A stretch of DNA of 35,825 nucleotides from RFTU01 sp049423145 (GCA_049423145.1 JBMSQF010000021.1:1-35825), one strand, 5' to 3'; counted from the first letter of the stretch, positions 24,009 to 32,689 are shown. The notes: generated from the letters alone by a model not told the origin. Numbers and translations: made by a program.

Positions 24009-24758
24009 ATGGTCGCGCCTCCCTCCTCTGCGCCGCCCTCGTCTGCCACCCCGGCGGGATCCAGCACCACAGCGGGACTGGGCTTGCCCATGGTCTACCT
24101 GGTGGATGACGAGGACGTGGTGCGTGAAGCCTTGGCCTGGCTGCTGCGCAGCCGGCGGCTGCTCAGCGAGGGATTTGCCAGCGCGGAGACCTTTGAGGCC
24201 CATGTGCCGGCGACACCACCCCGGGGTGACGATGAAGATTGGCCGCGGAGCCCTTCATGCTTGCTTCTGGACGTGCGCATGCCCGGCATGAGCGGGCCGG
24301 AACTGTTTGAGCGCCTGGCCGCGCGGGGCTTGCTGCAGCGATTGCCGGTGATCTTTCTGACCGGTCATGGCGATGTGCCCACGGCCGTGGCAGCCGTCAA
24401 GCGCGGCGCCTTCGACTTCGTCGAAAAGCCGTTTTCCGACAATGCGCTGGTCGACCGGATCGAGCAGGCGCTGGCACACAGCGCACAAGCCCTGCTGGCG
24501 CAGCGGGCCCGGCTGCAGATGCGGCGGGCGATGGCGGACTTGACGGAGCGTGAGCGCGAGGTGATGCGCCTGGTGATGGAGGGGCTGCCCAACAAACTGA
24601 TCGCCGATGCGCTGGACATCTCGGTGCGTACGGTGGAAGTGCACCGTTCGCGGGTGTTCGACAAGATGGGCGTGAAGTCCGCCGTGGAATTGGTCAACCG
24701 GCTCAAGGAGCACCCGGAGGTTCTGGGGCACAGCGGGGTGGCACGTGGCGCTGGGTGA
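24009..24758 (+). CDS. FixJ/LuxR-type response regulator (DctR-like)
   Basis: Cytoplasmic response regulator (249 aa), the partner of the kinase 17 bases upstream. After a Ser/Pro/Ala-rich 27-residue lead comes a receiver domain: acidic pair in YLVDDEDVV, phospho-acceptor Asp88 in LLLDVRMPGMSG, Thr in FLTGHGD and Lys in FVEKPF. The C-terminal LuxR-type helix-turn-helix (about 175-235) reads LTEREREVMRLV...NKLIADALDISVRTVEVHRSRVF. No dctPQM transport genes lie in the window, so the targets are unknown; maeB is a candidate. A GATACT -10-like motif ends 6 bases before the ATG. The 3' end overlaps thiL by 14 bases. Confidence 0.9.
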   Translation: MVAPPSSAPPSSATPAGSSTTAGLGLPMVYLVDDEDVVREALAWLLRSRRLLSEGFASAETFEAHVPATPPRGDDEDWPRSPSCLLLDVRMPGMSGPELFERLAARGLLQRLPVIFLTGHGDVPTAVAAVKRGAFDFVEKPFSDNALVDRIEQALAHSAQALLAQRARLQMRRAMADLTEREREVMRLVMEGLPNKLIADALDISVRTVEVHRSRVFDKMGVKSAVELVNRLKEHPEVLGHSGVARGAG

Positions 24759-25767
24759 GTTCGCGCTCATCGAAAGCCTGTTCCGTCGGCCCCAGGACGC
24801 GCGACGCGGCCGGGTGGCGGTCGGCGGCGGCGATGACTGCGCCGTGCTGACGGTCCAGGCCGGCGAGCAGTGGGCCGTGAGCACCGACACCCTGGTGGAG
24901 GGGCGGCACTTTCTCTCCACGGTGGACCCCGAGGCCCTGGGTCACAAGGCCCTGGCCGTGAACCTGAGCGACCTGGCGGCCTGCGGCGCGCAGCCGCAGG
25001 CCTGCACGCTGAACCTGACCTTGCCGCGGACCGATCCCGCTTGGCTCCAAGGGTTCGCGCGCGGGTTTCACGCTTTGGCTGACGAGCACGGGATCGTGCT
25101 GGCCGGAGGAGACACCACCGGCGGGCCGCTGAGCATCACCGTCACCGTCATGGGTACCGTGCCCGCAGGGGCCGCGCTGCTGCGCTCGGGTGCGAAGGCC
25201 GGGGACGACCTTTGGGTGAGCCACCCCACGGACGGCGGCATCGGCGATGCACGACTGGCACTGGAGGTTTTTCGCGGGCGCGCCCGCCTTTGCCAGGCCG
25301 GTTTCGAGGCGGCGCGCCAACGCATGGAGCGGCCGCAACCACGGGTGGCCCTGGGTTTGGCCTTGCGGGGCTTGGCGCATGCCGCCATCGACTTGAGCGA
25401 TGGCCTGACCGGCGACCTCGCGCATGTGCTGGCCGCCAGCGGTGTGGGGGCCCAGTTGTGGTGGTCTGCCCTGCCGCGCAGCCGCTGGATGGCCGAACAG
25501 CCGGCCGAAGGGCAACGGGAGGCGCTGCTGGGCGGCGGTGACGATTACGAACTGCTGGTGGCAGCGCCCGCTGCTGAGCGGCAAACGGTGGTCGATCGGG
25601 CGGCCGCTTGCGGCCTGGGCCTGTCGCGGATCGGGCGTATCGTGGCGGGCGCCGGCTTGAAGGTGTTCGAGGACGAAGCAGCCGGCCATGCCGGCACGGG
25701 GGCCTGGCCCTCGGAGCGGTTGCCGCGCGGCTTCGACCACTTCCTCAGCGGATCGACAGACCCTTGA
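24745..25767 (+). CDS. thiL: thiamine-monophosphate kinase
   Basis: ThiL (340 aa) phosphorylates thiamine monophosphate to thiamine diphosphate with ATP, the last step of the cofactor pathway, in the cytoplasm. Motifs of the PurM/ThiL fold: LGEFALIESLF at the N-terminus, GGGDDCAVL (metal-binding Asp pair), STDTLVEGRHF, NLSDLAACGAQP, LAGGDTTGGP, IDLSDGLTGDL and GGGDDYELL. The start is GTG 24745, inside the end of the response-regulator gene (14-base overlap), which fits the family N-terminus. pgpA begins 2 bases after the stop. The thiL-pgpA-pncC order is common in Burkholderiales. Confidence 0.96.
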   Translation: MALGEFALIESLFRRPQDARRGRVAVGGGDDCAVLTVQAGEQWAVSTDTLVEGRHFLSTVDPEALGHKALAVNLSDLAACGAQPQACTLNLTLPRTDPAWLQGFARGFHALADEHGIVLAGGDTTGGPLSITVTVMGTVPAGAALLRSGAKAGDDLWVSHPTDGGIGDARLALEVFRGRARLCQAGFEAARQRMERPQPRVALGLALRGLAHAAIDLSDGLTGDLAHVLAASGVGAQLWWSALPRSRWMAEQPAEGQREALLGGGDDYELLVAAPAAERQTVVDRAAACGLGLSRIGRIVAGAGLKVFEDEAAGHAGTGAWPSERLPRGFDHFLSGSTDP

Positions 25768-25769
25768 GC

Positions 25770-26315
25770 ATGGCGACGGATCCTGCATCGAACCCGGCGA
25801 CGCCCGCGCCGGTGCGCGCAACGGTGGGCTTCATGCTGGGTCACCCCGCGCGGTGGATCGCGCTGGGCCTGGGCAGTGGGCTGTCGCCGATGGCACCCGG
25901 CACGGTGGGCACCTTGTGGGCCTGGGTCAGCTTCCTCGTGCTCGAGCCCTTCCTGGACGACGCGCAGTGGGTGTTGCTGATTGCGATCGGGATCGCCGTC
26001 GGGGTGTGGGCCTGCACCCGGACGGCCCGAGAACTCGGCACCGCCGATCCATCGTGCATCGTGTGGGATGAAGTGGTGGCTTTTTGGATCGTTCTGCTGA
26101 TGATTCAACCCGCCTCGGGGCTCGAGCAGCTCATCGCCTTTGGCCTGTTCCGATTCTTCGATGCCCTCAAGCCGCCGCCAGTCCATTGGGCTGACCAACT
26201 GTTCAAGCCTCGATCGCCGCAGGCCGTCGGGCTTCTGCAGGGCTGGGGCATTCTGTTTGACGATCTGGTGGCTGCTTTTTGCGTGGTGATGCTGTGGGCC
26301 CTTTGGTGGTTTTGA
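25770..26315 (+). CDS. pgpA: phosphatidylglycerophosphatase A
   Basis: PgpA (181 aa) removes phosphate from phosphatidylglycerophosphate to make phosphatidylglycerol at the inner membrane. Motifs: GLGSGLSPMAPGTVGTLWA, the metal-binding IVWDEVVAFWIVL, and FRFFDALKPPPVHWADQLF. Three or four hydrophobic helices are visible. The ATG at 25770 follows the thiL stop by 2 bases. The longer upstream frame is inside thiL and was rejected. The stop overlaps the start of pncC. Confidence 0.95.
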   Translation: MATDPASNPATPAPVRATVGFMLGHPARWIALGLGSGLSPMAPGTVGTLWAWVSFLVLEPFLDDAQWVLLIAIGIAVGVWACTRTARELGTADPSCIVWDEVVAFWIVLLMIQPASGLEQLIAFGLFRFFDALKPPPVHWADQLFKPRSPQAVGLLQGWGILFDDLVAAFCVVMLWALWWF

Positions 26316-26857
26316 ACGATCCGGTGGCATCGTTGGTGGCCGAGGTGGCCGCCGCCTTGGGCGCACGCGGCTGGATGTTGGCCACCGCGGAGAGTTGTAC
26401 CGGCGGCTTGATCGCTGCACGGTGCACGGACAGGGCCGGATCCAGCGCCTGGTTCGACCGCGGCTTCGTGACCTACAGCAATGAGGCCAAGACCGAACTG
26501 CTGGGGGTGGATGAACCGACGCTGGCGGCAGAGGGCGCGGTCAGCGAGGCGGTGGCGCGCGCCATGGCCGAGGGGGCCTTGCGGCATTCGAAGGCCGCGG
26601 TGGCCGTGGCCGTCACCGGTATAGCCGGTCCCAGTGGTGCGGTGCCCGGCAAGCCGGTGGGCACGGTGTGGCTTGGGTGGGCGGTTCGGTCGATGCCGCA
26701 ACCGGCCGCGCCCAGCGGATGGGCGCAGGGCGGCGCCCCTCAGACCTTCTGCACGGTCGGTGCCCAGCGACTGCAACTCACCGGCGACCGCGCGGCCATC
26801 CGGCAGGCCACGGTGCAGGCCGCCTTGGAACGGGTGCGGGCCTTGGCCATGAGCTGA
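26312..26857 (+). CDS. pncC: nicotinamide-nucleotide amidase (CinA C-terminal domain family)
   Basis: PncC (about 181 aa) hydrolyses nicotinamide mononucleotide to nicotinic acid mononucleotide, recycling NAD. It is the stand-alone CinA C-terminal domain: ATAESCTGGLIAARCT with the catalytic Ser and substrate loop, WFDRGFVTYSNEAKTELLGV, and AVTGIAGPSGAVPGKPVGTVW. I chose TTG 26312 (product starting NDPVASLV), which overlaps the pgpA stop by 4 bases. GTG 26306 or 26324 are alternatives and no good Shine-Dalgarno distinguishes them. It is the last gene of the kinase-regulator-thiL-pgpA-pncC unit and converges on uup across 30 bases. Confidence 0.92.
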   Translation: MNDPVASLVAEVAAALGARGWMLATAESCTGGLIAARCTDRAGSSAWFDRGFVTYSNEAKTELLGVDEPTLAAEGAVSEAVARAMAEGALRHSKAAVAVAVTGIAGPSGAVPGKPVGTVWLGWAVRSMPQPAAPSGWAQGGAPQTFCTVGAQRLQLTGDRAAIRQATVQAALERVRALAMS

Positions 26858-26887
26858 GGTCCAAGCCCCGTCGCCCCAGGGCCATCG

Positions 26888-28819
26888 TCATCTCGAGCCC
26901 AACAGCTCCCAACGCTCCAAGGCAGCCATCAATTCCTCCTCGATGGCCGCACTGCGCTGGCTGAGCGCCGTGGCGCGCGGACGGTCGCTGACAAAGAGCG
27001 ACCCATCGGCCAGGGCGTCGCTGATCGACCGCTGTTCGGATTCGAGCCGCTCGATCCGTTCCGGCAATGAATCGAGTTCGCGCTGCTCCTTGTAGCTGAG
27101 CTTGCGCTTGCTGCCCACTGCGGGCGTGTCCGCTTCGGCGCGCGGTGCGGGAGTCGGCGGCGCCGTGCCGCCGGTGGACCGTGCGGTCTCTTGGTCGTAC
27201 AAAGCGCGTGCGCGGTTGCGCTGGATGATCCAGTCCTCGATCCCGCCCTCGTACTCGCGCCACCGTCCCGGCTGAGCACCCATGGCTGGATCCCCCTCCC
27301 AGGCGATGGTGCTCGTGACCACGCTGTCCACAAATCGACGATCGTGACTGACGAGAAACACCGTGCCGCGATAGCGCTGGAGCAAGTCCTCCAGCAACTC
27401 GAGCGTGTCGATGTCGAGATCGTTGGTGGGCTCGTCCAGCACCAGCACATTGGCCGGCAAGGCAAACAGTCGGGCGAGCAGCAGGCGGTTGCGCTCGCCC
27501 CCCGACAAGGTTCGCACCGGGCTGTTGGCGCGCTCGGGCGCGAAGAGGAAATCACCCAGGTACCCCATGACATGCTTGCGCGTGCCGTTGATCTCGATCC
27601 ACTCACTGCCCGGGCTGATGGTGTCGGCCAGGGTGGCGTCCAGCTTGAGGCCGCCGCGCATCTGATCGAAGTAGGCCAGCTGGAGCTGCGTGCCGCGCCG
27701 AATGCGGCCCTCGGTCGGTTCGGCCTGCCCGAGGATGAGCCGCAAAAGGCTGGTCTTGCCGACACCATTCGGCCCGATCAGCCCCACCTTGTCGCCGCGC
27801 AGGATGGTCGAGGAGAAGTGGCGAACCAGCCAGGGCTGGTCGGATGCATGTCGAAAACCGACATCCTGCAGTTCGGCCACGATCTTGCCGCTGGGCTGCC
27901 CCGCGTCGAGTTCGAGCCGGACCTGCCCGAGCTGCTCGCGCCGCTGCGCCCGCTGCTGCCGCAAGTCCTGTAGGCGCGCCACGCGCGACACACTGCGCGT
28001 GCGGCGGGCTTCCACTCCCTTGCGGATCCACACTTCCTCTTGCGCCAGCAACTTGTCGGCGCGGGCATGGGCCAGCGCTTGGGCCTCCAGCTCGCGCTCG
28101 CGCGCCTGTTCGAATGCGGCATAGGACCCGGGGTAGCTGCGCAGCACGCCGCGGTCGAGTTCCACGATGCGCGTGGCCACCGTGTCGATGAAGGCGCGGT
28201 CATGGGAGATGAAGACCAAGGCGCCGCGCCAACCCCGCAGCAGTTCCTGCAGCCATTCGATGGCATCGAGATCCAGATGGTTGGTGGGTTCGTCCAGCAG
28301 CAGCACGTCGGGCCGCGCCACCAGCGCCTGGGCCAGTGCCACGCGCTTGCGCGTGCCGCCGGACAGGCGGTCCACGGGCGCGTGGGCATCCAGGTGCAGC
28401 CGCTGCAGCGCCTCCTGCACGCGGGACTCCCAGGCCCAACCGTCCAGGGCGTCGATCTGCCCGTGCAAGCGGTCGATTTCGGCAGTGAAGTCCGTAGGGG
28501 TATGCAGCAGTTCGTCGTAGCGTTGGCGAAGGCTCAAGACATCGCCCAAACCCAGGCTCACGGCCTCGAACACGCGGCAGCCGTCTGCAAACGTGGGCTC
28601 CTGCGCCACATACACGCACCGCAGACCCTGCTGCATCTGGGTCTGGCCCTCATCAGGGCGTTCCAGTCCGGCGATGATCTTCAGTAAGGAGGACTTGCCC
28701 GCACCATTGCGACCGATCAGCGCGACGCGCTCAGCAGCTTCCAAGGCGAATGAGGCCGCATCCAGCAGGGGCACATGGCCAAAGGCCAGGTGCAGGCGAG
28801 AGAGATTGAGCAAGGCCAT
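26888..28819 (-). CDS. uup: ABC-F family ATPase Uup
   Basis: Soluble tandem ABC ATPase (643 aa) of the ABC-F type, which acts on ribosomes or branched DNA rather than in transport. First nucleotide-binding domain: Walker A GRNGAGKSSL, signature LSGGTRKRVAL, Walker B VLLLDEPTNHLD. A charged linker follows, then the second domain with GPNGVGKTSL, LSGGERNRLLL and VLVLDEPTNDLD. The C-terminal segment from about 570 (KRKLSYKEQRELDSLPERIE) is the coiled-coil domain that identifies Uup among ABC-F proteins. ATG 28819 fits the family start MALLNLSRLHLAFG; the upstream extension was rejected. It is the last gene of the long minus-strand block, 55 bases after the DUF4198-like gene. Confidence 0.95.
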   Translation of the reverse strand: MALLNLSRLHLAFGHVPLLDAASFALEAAERVALIGRNGAGKSSLLKIIAGLERPDEGQTQMQQGLRCVYVAQEPTFADGCRVFEAVSLGLGDVLSLRQRYDELLHTPTDFTAEIDRLHGQIDALDGWAWESRVQEALQRLHLDAHAPVDRLSGGTRKRVALAQALVARPDVLLLDEPTNHLDLDAIEWLQELLRGWRGALVFISHDRAFIDTVATRIVELDRGVLRSYPGSYAAFEQARERELEAQALAHARADKLLAQEEVWIRKGVEARRTRSVSRVARLQDLRQQRAQRREQLGQVRLELDAGQPSGKIVAELQDVGFRHASDQPWLVRHFSSTILRGDKVGLIGPNGVGKTSLLRLILGQAEPTEGRIRRGTQLQLAYFDQMRGGLKLDATLADTISPGSEWIEINGTRKHVMGYLGDFLFAPERANSPVRTLSGGERNRLLLARLFALPANVLVLDEPTNDLDIDTLELLEDLLQRYRGTVFLVSHDRRFVDSVVTSTIAWEGDPAMGAQPGRWREYEGGIEDWIIQRNRARALYDQETARSTGGTAPPTPAPRAEADTPAVGSKRKLSYKEQRELDSLPERIERLESEQRSISDALADGSLFVSDRPRATALSQRSAAIEEELMAALERWELLGSR

Positions 28820-28874
28820 GGCGTCATTGTCTCCGTGCGCCTGAGGCCAAGTGGCCATCCACGCCGCACAGGCC

Positions 28875-29729
28875 TCAGGGACGCGCCGCGGGCAACACGT
28901 CAAAGGCCAGGGTGATGAACAGTCCCTGCCAAAGCGGCTCGAGCGCCTGCGCCGGTGGCGGTGTGATCTCGATGCCCCGCAGAATCCACCGGCCGGCAGA
29001 CGGCACACGCCAACGCACCTGACCCTGTTCATCCGAGCGGCGCCACAAACCCAAACGGGAACTGTGCAACCGGAACTCCACCGAAAAGTGGGGCATCGGC
29101 TGACCGTTCTTGATCAACTGAAAGACCAGTTCCTCGCCCGCGCGCGGGGCCTGCAGCGGACGCAGCATCAAGGCATCCATCCCCATGGGAGACGGCTCTG
29201 GCGGAGCGGCGCCCCGCTGGGGATCAGGGAACCATTCGATGCGGGCGTGCTTGATGTAGCGCTCCCGCCAGGGCTGTCCGCGAGACCGTTGCGCGGCCCA
29301 GGCTTGGCGCACGGCCGCGGGCGGCATCGCCTCTTGGAAGTAAGCCTCGACGACGGCGTCGGTCAATTCGATCTCAAAGGGCTGGAGTTGGGCCCAGCAG
29401 GAGACGCGGGCAGCCGGGGGCAGCACTTGCGGGGGTCGCAAGCGCCATTCGCCCGCAGCCGGCTCGGCCCGTACCAGCGGTCCGGTGGTCTGCCCGCCGG
29501 CACTGCAAGCACTGCGAGCCAGATGCTCGATGTCATGGCGGGAATCGAAAACAGGAAACTGGTCACCGGTGCCCAAGATGAGCACCGGCTGATCGGCCAG
29601 AGATGAGGCGAGACGCTCGAACCAGGTGTCGTGGGCCGCCACCGACCCGTGCAGTGCGGCGCCCACCACGAGCGCCTGGGCCAGCGGCCCTGCCCACTCC
29701 CCGATCTGCTTGGCCCAGCGCTTGCGCAC
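28875..29729 (-). CDS. exported DUF4198-like protein of unknown function
   Basis: Predicted periplasmic or envelope protein (284 aa). An N-terminal signal sequence (about 1-32, hydrophobic PLAQALVVGAALHGSVA, cleavage near VAA-HD) is followed by HDTWFERL, reminiscent of the AHD-W start of mature DUF4198 proteins, which sometimes neighbour metal-uptake genes. A beta-rich C-terminal part has a periplasmic binding-like pattern (LVFQLIKNGQPMPHFSVEFRL ... GQVRWRVPSAGRW). Two cysteines near 74 and 110. The start is GTG 29727-29729, 6 bases after gshB, so it is co-transcribed with glutathione synthetase. I cannot name a biochemical role, and the family match is from memory of the pattern. Confidence 0.6.
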   Translation of the reverse strand: MRKRWAKQIGEWAGPLAQALVVGAALHGSVAAHDTWFERLASSLADQPVLILGTGDQFPVFDSRHDIEHLARSACSAGGQTTGPLVRAEPAAGEWRLRPPQVLPPAARVSCWAQLQPFEIELTDAVVEAYFQEAMPPAAVRQAWAAQRSRGQPWRERYIKHARIEWFPDPQRGAAPPEPSPMGMDALMLRPLQAPRAGEELVFQLIKNGQPMPHFSVEFRLHSSRLGLWRRSDEQGQVRWRVPSAGRWILRGIEITPPPAQALEPLWQGLFITLAFDVLPAARP

Positions 29730-29735
29730 GCGAAC

Positions 29736-30728
29736 TCAGGCCGCGGGGGCTTTCCCGGATTTCGCAGCCACCGCCGACTCCAAGGCATCCAGAAACCGTG
29801 CCGCCACATCAAAGCCCGTCTGGGCGGTGATTTCGGCAAAGCAGGTTGGGCTGGTCACGTTGATCTCGGTGAGTTGCTCACCGATGATGTCCAAACCCAC
29901 CAGCAGGAGGCCCCGCGCCGCCAGCACCGGCCCCAGAACGCTGGCGATCTCGCGGTCACGGTCGGTGAGCAATCGGGCCTCGCCGCGCCCGCCCGCGGCG
30001 AGGTTGCCGCGCACTTCACCGCCCTGTGGGATGCGGGCCAGGCTGTAGGGCACCGCCTCGCCGCCAACCACCAGCACCCGTTTGTCGCCGTCGGCAATCG
30101 CCGGCAGGTAGCGCTGCACCATCACGGTCTGGGCGCCATGTCGGTTGAGTGTCTCGGTGATGCTGCCCAGATTCAGCCCGTCTTCCCGCACCCGGAAGAT
30201 GCCCATGCCGCCCATGCCATCCAGCGGCTTGAGGATGATGTCGCGGTGTTCGGCGTGAAAACGGCGGATGTCCGAGGCGTCGCGGGTGACCAGCGTGGGG
30301 GCGATGAAGGCGGGAAACTCGAGGATGGCCAGTTTCTCGGGGTGATCACGCAGCGCCTGCGGGCTGTTGAACACATGCGCGCCCTCGCGCTCGGCCTGGG
30401 TCAACAAGTGGGTGGCGTAGAAGTACTCGCTGTCGAAGGGTGGGTCCTTGCGCATGAGCACCGCATCGACCTCACACAGCACCTGCGGCCGCTCATCCGG
30501 CGCGGCCTGCTTGGCCACGAACCACTCATAGGGATCAACCGGGGTGTCGATGAGGGCGATGTCCCGCACGAAGGCGGTGACCTTTTCACCTCGCTGCCAA
30601 CGCACGTCCTTGGGCTCGCAGGCCATGACCGTGTGCCCGCGCCGCTGCGCCTCGCGCATCATGGCGTAGGTGCTGTCCTTGACGATCTTGAAGGACTCCA
30701 GAGGGTCGGCAATGAACAGCAGCTTCAT
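29736..30728 (-). CDS. gshB: glutathione synthetase
   Basis: GshB (330 aa) joins gamma-glutamylcysteine and glycine with ATP to give glutathione. It is an ATP-grasp enzyme: N-terminal MKLLFIADPLESFKIVKDST, the MRKDPPFD loop, NSPQALRDHPEKL, the ATP-grasp loop ILKPLDGMGGMGIFR, VQRYLPAI, and the C-terminal metal-binding GLDIIGEQLTEINVTSPTC. Length is typical (about 315-320 aa) with a short Ala-rich end. ATG 30728 is 27 bases after kup. gshA lies upstream on the same strand with kup between them, so both glutathione steps are clustered. Confidence 0.97.
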   Translation of the reverse strand: MKLLFIADPLESFKIVKDSTYAMMREAQRRGHTVMACEPKDVRWQRGEKVTAFVRDIALIDTPVDPYEWFVAKQAAPDERPQVLCEVDAVLMRKDPPFDSEYFYATHLLTQAEREGAHVFNSPQALRDHPEKLAILEFPAFIAPTLVTRDASDIRRFHAEHRDIILKPLDGMGGMGIFRVREDGLNLGSITETLNRHGAQTVMVQRYLPAIADGDKRVLVVGGEAVPYSLARIPQGGEVRGNLAAGGRGEARLLTDRDREIASVLGPVLAARGLLLVGLDIIGEQLTEINVTSPTCFAEITAQTGFDVAARFLDALESAVAAKSGKAPAA

Positions 30729-30755
30729 ATCCGTGCCTGCGCGGGAAACACCGGG

Positions 30756-32642
30756 CTAGATCTCCACCTTGGAGCCCAACTCCACCACGCGATTGGTGGG
30801 CAGGCGCAAGAAGTCGGCGGCGGCTGCGGCATTGCGATGCAGACCGGCGAAGAGCTTCTCTCGCCACATGGCCATGCCCTGCCCGAGGGTCGGGATCACG
30901 ATGTCGCGACTGAGGAAGTAGCTGGTGTCCATTTCATCGAGGGCCACGCCGCGGGACTTCAGCAGCCCCAAAGCCTGCGGAACGTCCGGTTCGTTCTTGA
31001 AGCCGAAGTTCAAGGTCACCGCCCAGCAGTCATGGCCCAGCGGCGTGACCTCGACGCGGTGGTCAAAGCCCACCCACGGCACATCATGGTGGCGTACGGT
31101 GACGAACAGATTGCGTTGATGCAGCACCTTGTTGTGCTTGAGGTTGTGCATGAGCGCGGTGGGGGTGAGCCCCTGATCCGGCGTCATGAACACCGCCGTG
31201 CCTTCTACTCGGGTGGGCGGGTTGACGAACACCGCATCCAGAAAATCCTGCAAGGGGATCGCGTCCTCGCGCAGGCGCTCGCGCAGCAGGCTGGAGCCCT
31301 GGCGCCAGGTGAGCATCAGCGTGAACATACCCAGGCCGATGGCCAAGGGGAACCAACCGCCGGCGAACAGCTTGAGCAGGTTCGACGCCAAGAAGGTGAT
31401 GTCGATAATGAAGAAGAAGATGGTGGCCAGAACGCACAGCCACAGGGGGTACTTCCAGCCGTAGCGGATGACGAAGAAGGTCATCACCGTGGTGATCGTC
31501 ATGTCGATCGTGACGGCCACCCCATAGGCACCGGCGAGCTTGCTCGACGAGCCGAAGAGCGTGACGGCCAGCACCACGAAGCCGAACAGCATCCAATTGA
31601 TGAACGGCACATAGATCTGCCCCGTGTCGCGTACCGAGGTGTGCAGGATGCGCATGCGCGGCAGGATGCCCAACTGGATCGCCTGCTTGGTCACCGAGAA
31701 GGCCGCCGTGATCAGGGCCTGTGAGGCCACGATCGCCGCCAGCGTGGCCAATATGAACAGAGGGATCTCCGCCCACTCGGGCGCGATGAGGAAGAAGGGG
31801 TTCTTGATGGCCTGCGGGTCGCGCAGAAGCAGGGCGCCCTGACCGAAGTAGTTCAGGATCAGCGCCGGCATGACCACGCCGTACCAGGCGATGCGGATGG
31901 GGCGCTTGCCGAAATGCCCGAGATCGGCATACAGCGCTTCGCCGCCGGTGACCACCAGCACCACCGCACCCAGGGCCACGAAGGCAATCCATCCGTTTTC
32001 CAGGCCGAATTGCAGCGCGTACGCGGGATTCAGCGCGGCCAGCACTGACGGGTTCTCCAGGATGGAGGGAACGCCCAGGAGGGCCAGGCTGCCGAACCAC
32101 AGCAGCATCAGGGGACCGAAAGCCTTGCCCACCAGCGCCGTGCCGAAGCGCTGCACGCCGAACAAGCCCGTGAGCACCAGCAGCGAGATGGGCACGATCA
32201 GGGCATGGTAGTCGGGCGCGTAAACATCAATACCCTCCACAGCCGAGAGCACGGTCATGGCCGGCGTGATCACCGCATCACCGAAGAAGATGGCGGTGCC
32301 GAACAGACCCACCATCATCAGCACATTGCGCAAGGTGGGCTGGTCCTTCACCGCCTGGGTGGCCAGGGCCAGCATGGCGATCAGGCCGCCCTCGCCGTTG
32401 TTGTCCGCGCGCAGGATGAGCAGGACGTACTTCACCGAGACCACGATGGTCATCGTCCAGAACAGCAGGGACAGGACGCCCAGGATGTTGGCGTGCGTCA
32501 GCGCCACATGCTCGCCATGGAACACCTCCTTGAGCGCGTACAGCGGGCTGGTGCCGATGTCCCCGTAGACCACACCCAATGCCACCAGGGCCAAGGCGGC
32601 CTGGGCGGAAGGGGAACGGGCGTGCTGGGCGGGAGGGTTCAA
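30756..32642 (-). CDS. kup: low-affinity potassium uptake protein Kup (Trk system)
   Basis: Inner-membrane K+/H+ symporter (628 aa). The family signature GVVYGDIGTSPLYALKEVF lies at about 23-41. About 12 transmembrane helices fill residues 15-455, followed by a cytoplasmic C-terminal domain (from about 460, with NPPTRVEGTAVFMTP and SYFLSRDIVIP). The start is TTG 32640-32642; no ATG occurs upstream in frame and a later start would cut the first helix. It lacks a visible Shine-Dalgarno. A promoter candidate lies in the 117-base gap to gshA. The location between gshA and gshB is notable because glutathione adducts gate K+ efflux channels in other bacteria. Confidence 0.94.
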   Translation of the reverse strand: MNPPAQHARSPSAQAALALVALGVVYGDIGTSPLYALKEVFHGEHVALTHANILGVLSLLFWTMTIVVSVKYVLLILRADNNGEGGLIAMLALATQAVKDQPTLRNVLMMVGLFGTAIFFGDAVITPAMTVLSAVEGIDVYAPDYHALIVPISLLVLTGLFGVQRFGTALVGKAFGPLMLLWFGSLALLGVPSILENPSVLAALNPAYALQFGLENGWIAFVALGAVVLVVTGGEALYADLGHFGKRPIRIAWYGVVMPALILNYFGQGALLLRDPQAIKNPFFLIAPEWAEIPLFILATLAAIVASQALITAAFSVTKQAIQLGILPRMRILHTSVRDTGQIYVPFINWMLFGFVVLAVTLFGSSSKLAGAYGVAVTIDMTITTVMTFFVIRYGWKYPLWLCVLATIFFFIIDITFLASNLLKLFAGGWFPLAIGLGMFTLMLTWRQGSSLLRERLREDAIPLQDFLDAVFVNPPTRVEGTAVFMTPDQGLTPTALMHNLKHNKVLHQRNLFVTVRHHDVPWVGFDHRVEVTPLGHDCWAVTLNFGFKNEPDVPQALGLLKSRGVALDEMDTSYFLSRDIVIPTLGQGMAMWREKLFAGLHRNAAAAADFLRLPTNRVVELGSKVEI

Positions 32643-32689
32643 GGAGAAGGCGGTCCGCCGAGGCGAGCCTTCAGAGCGAAAGCCACATT

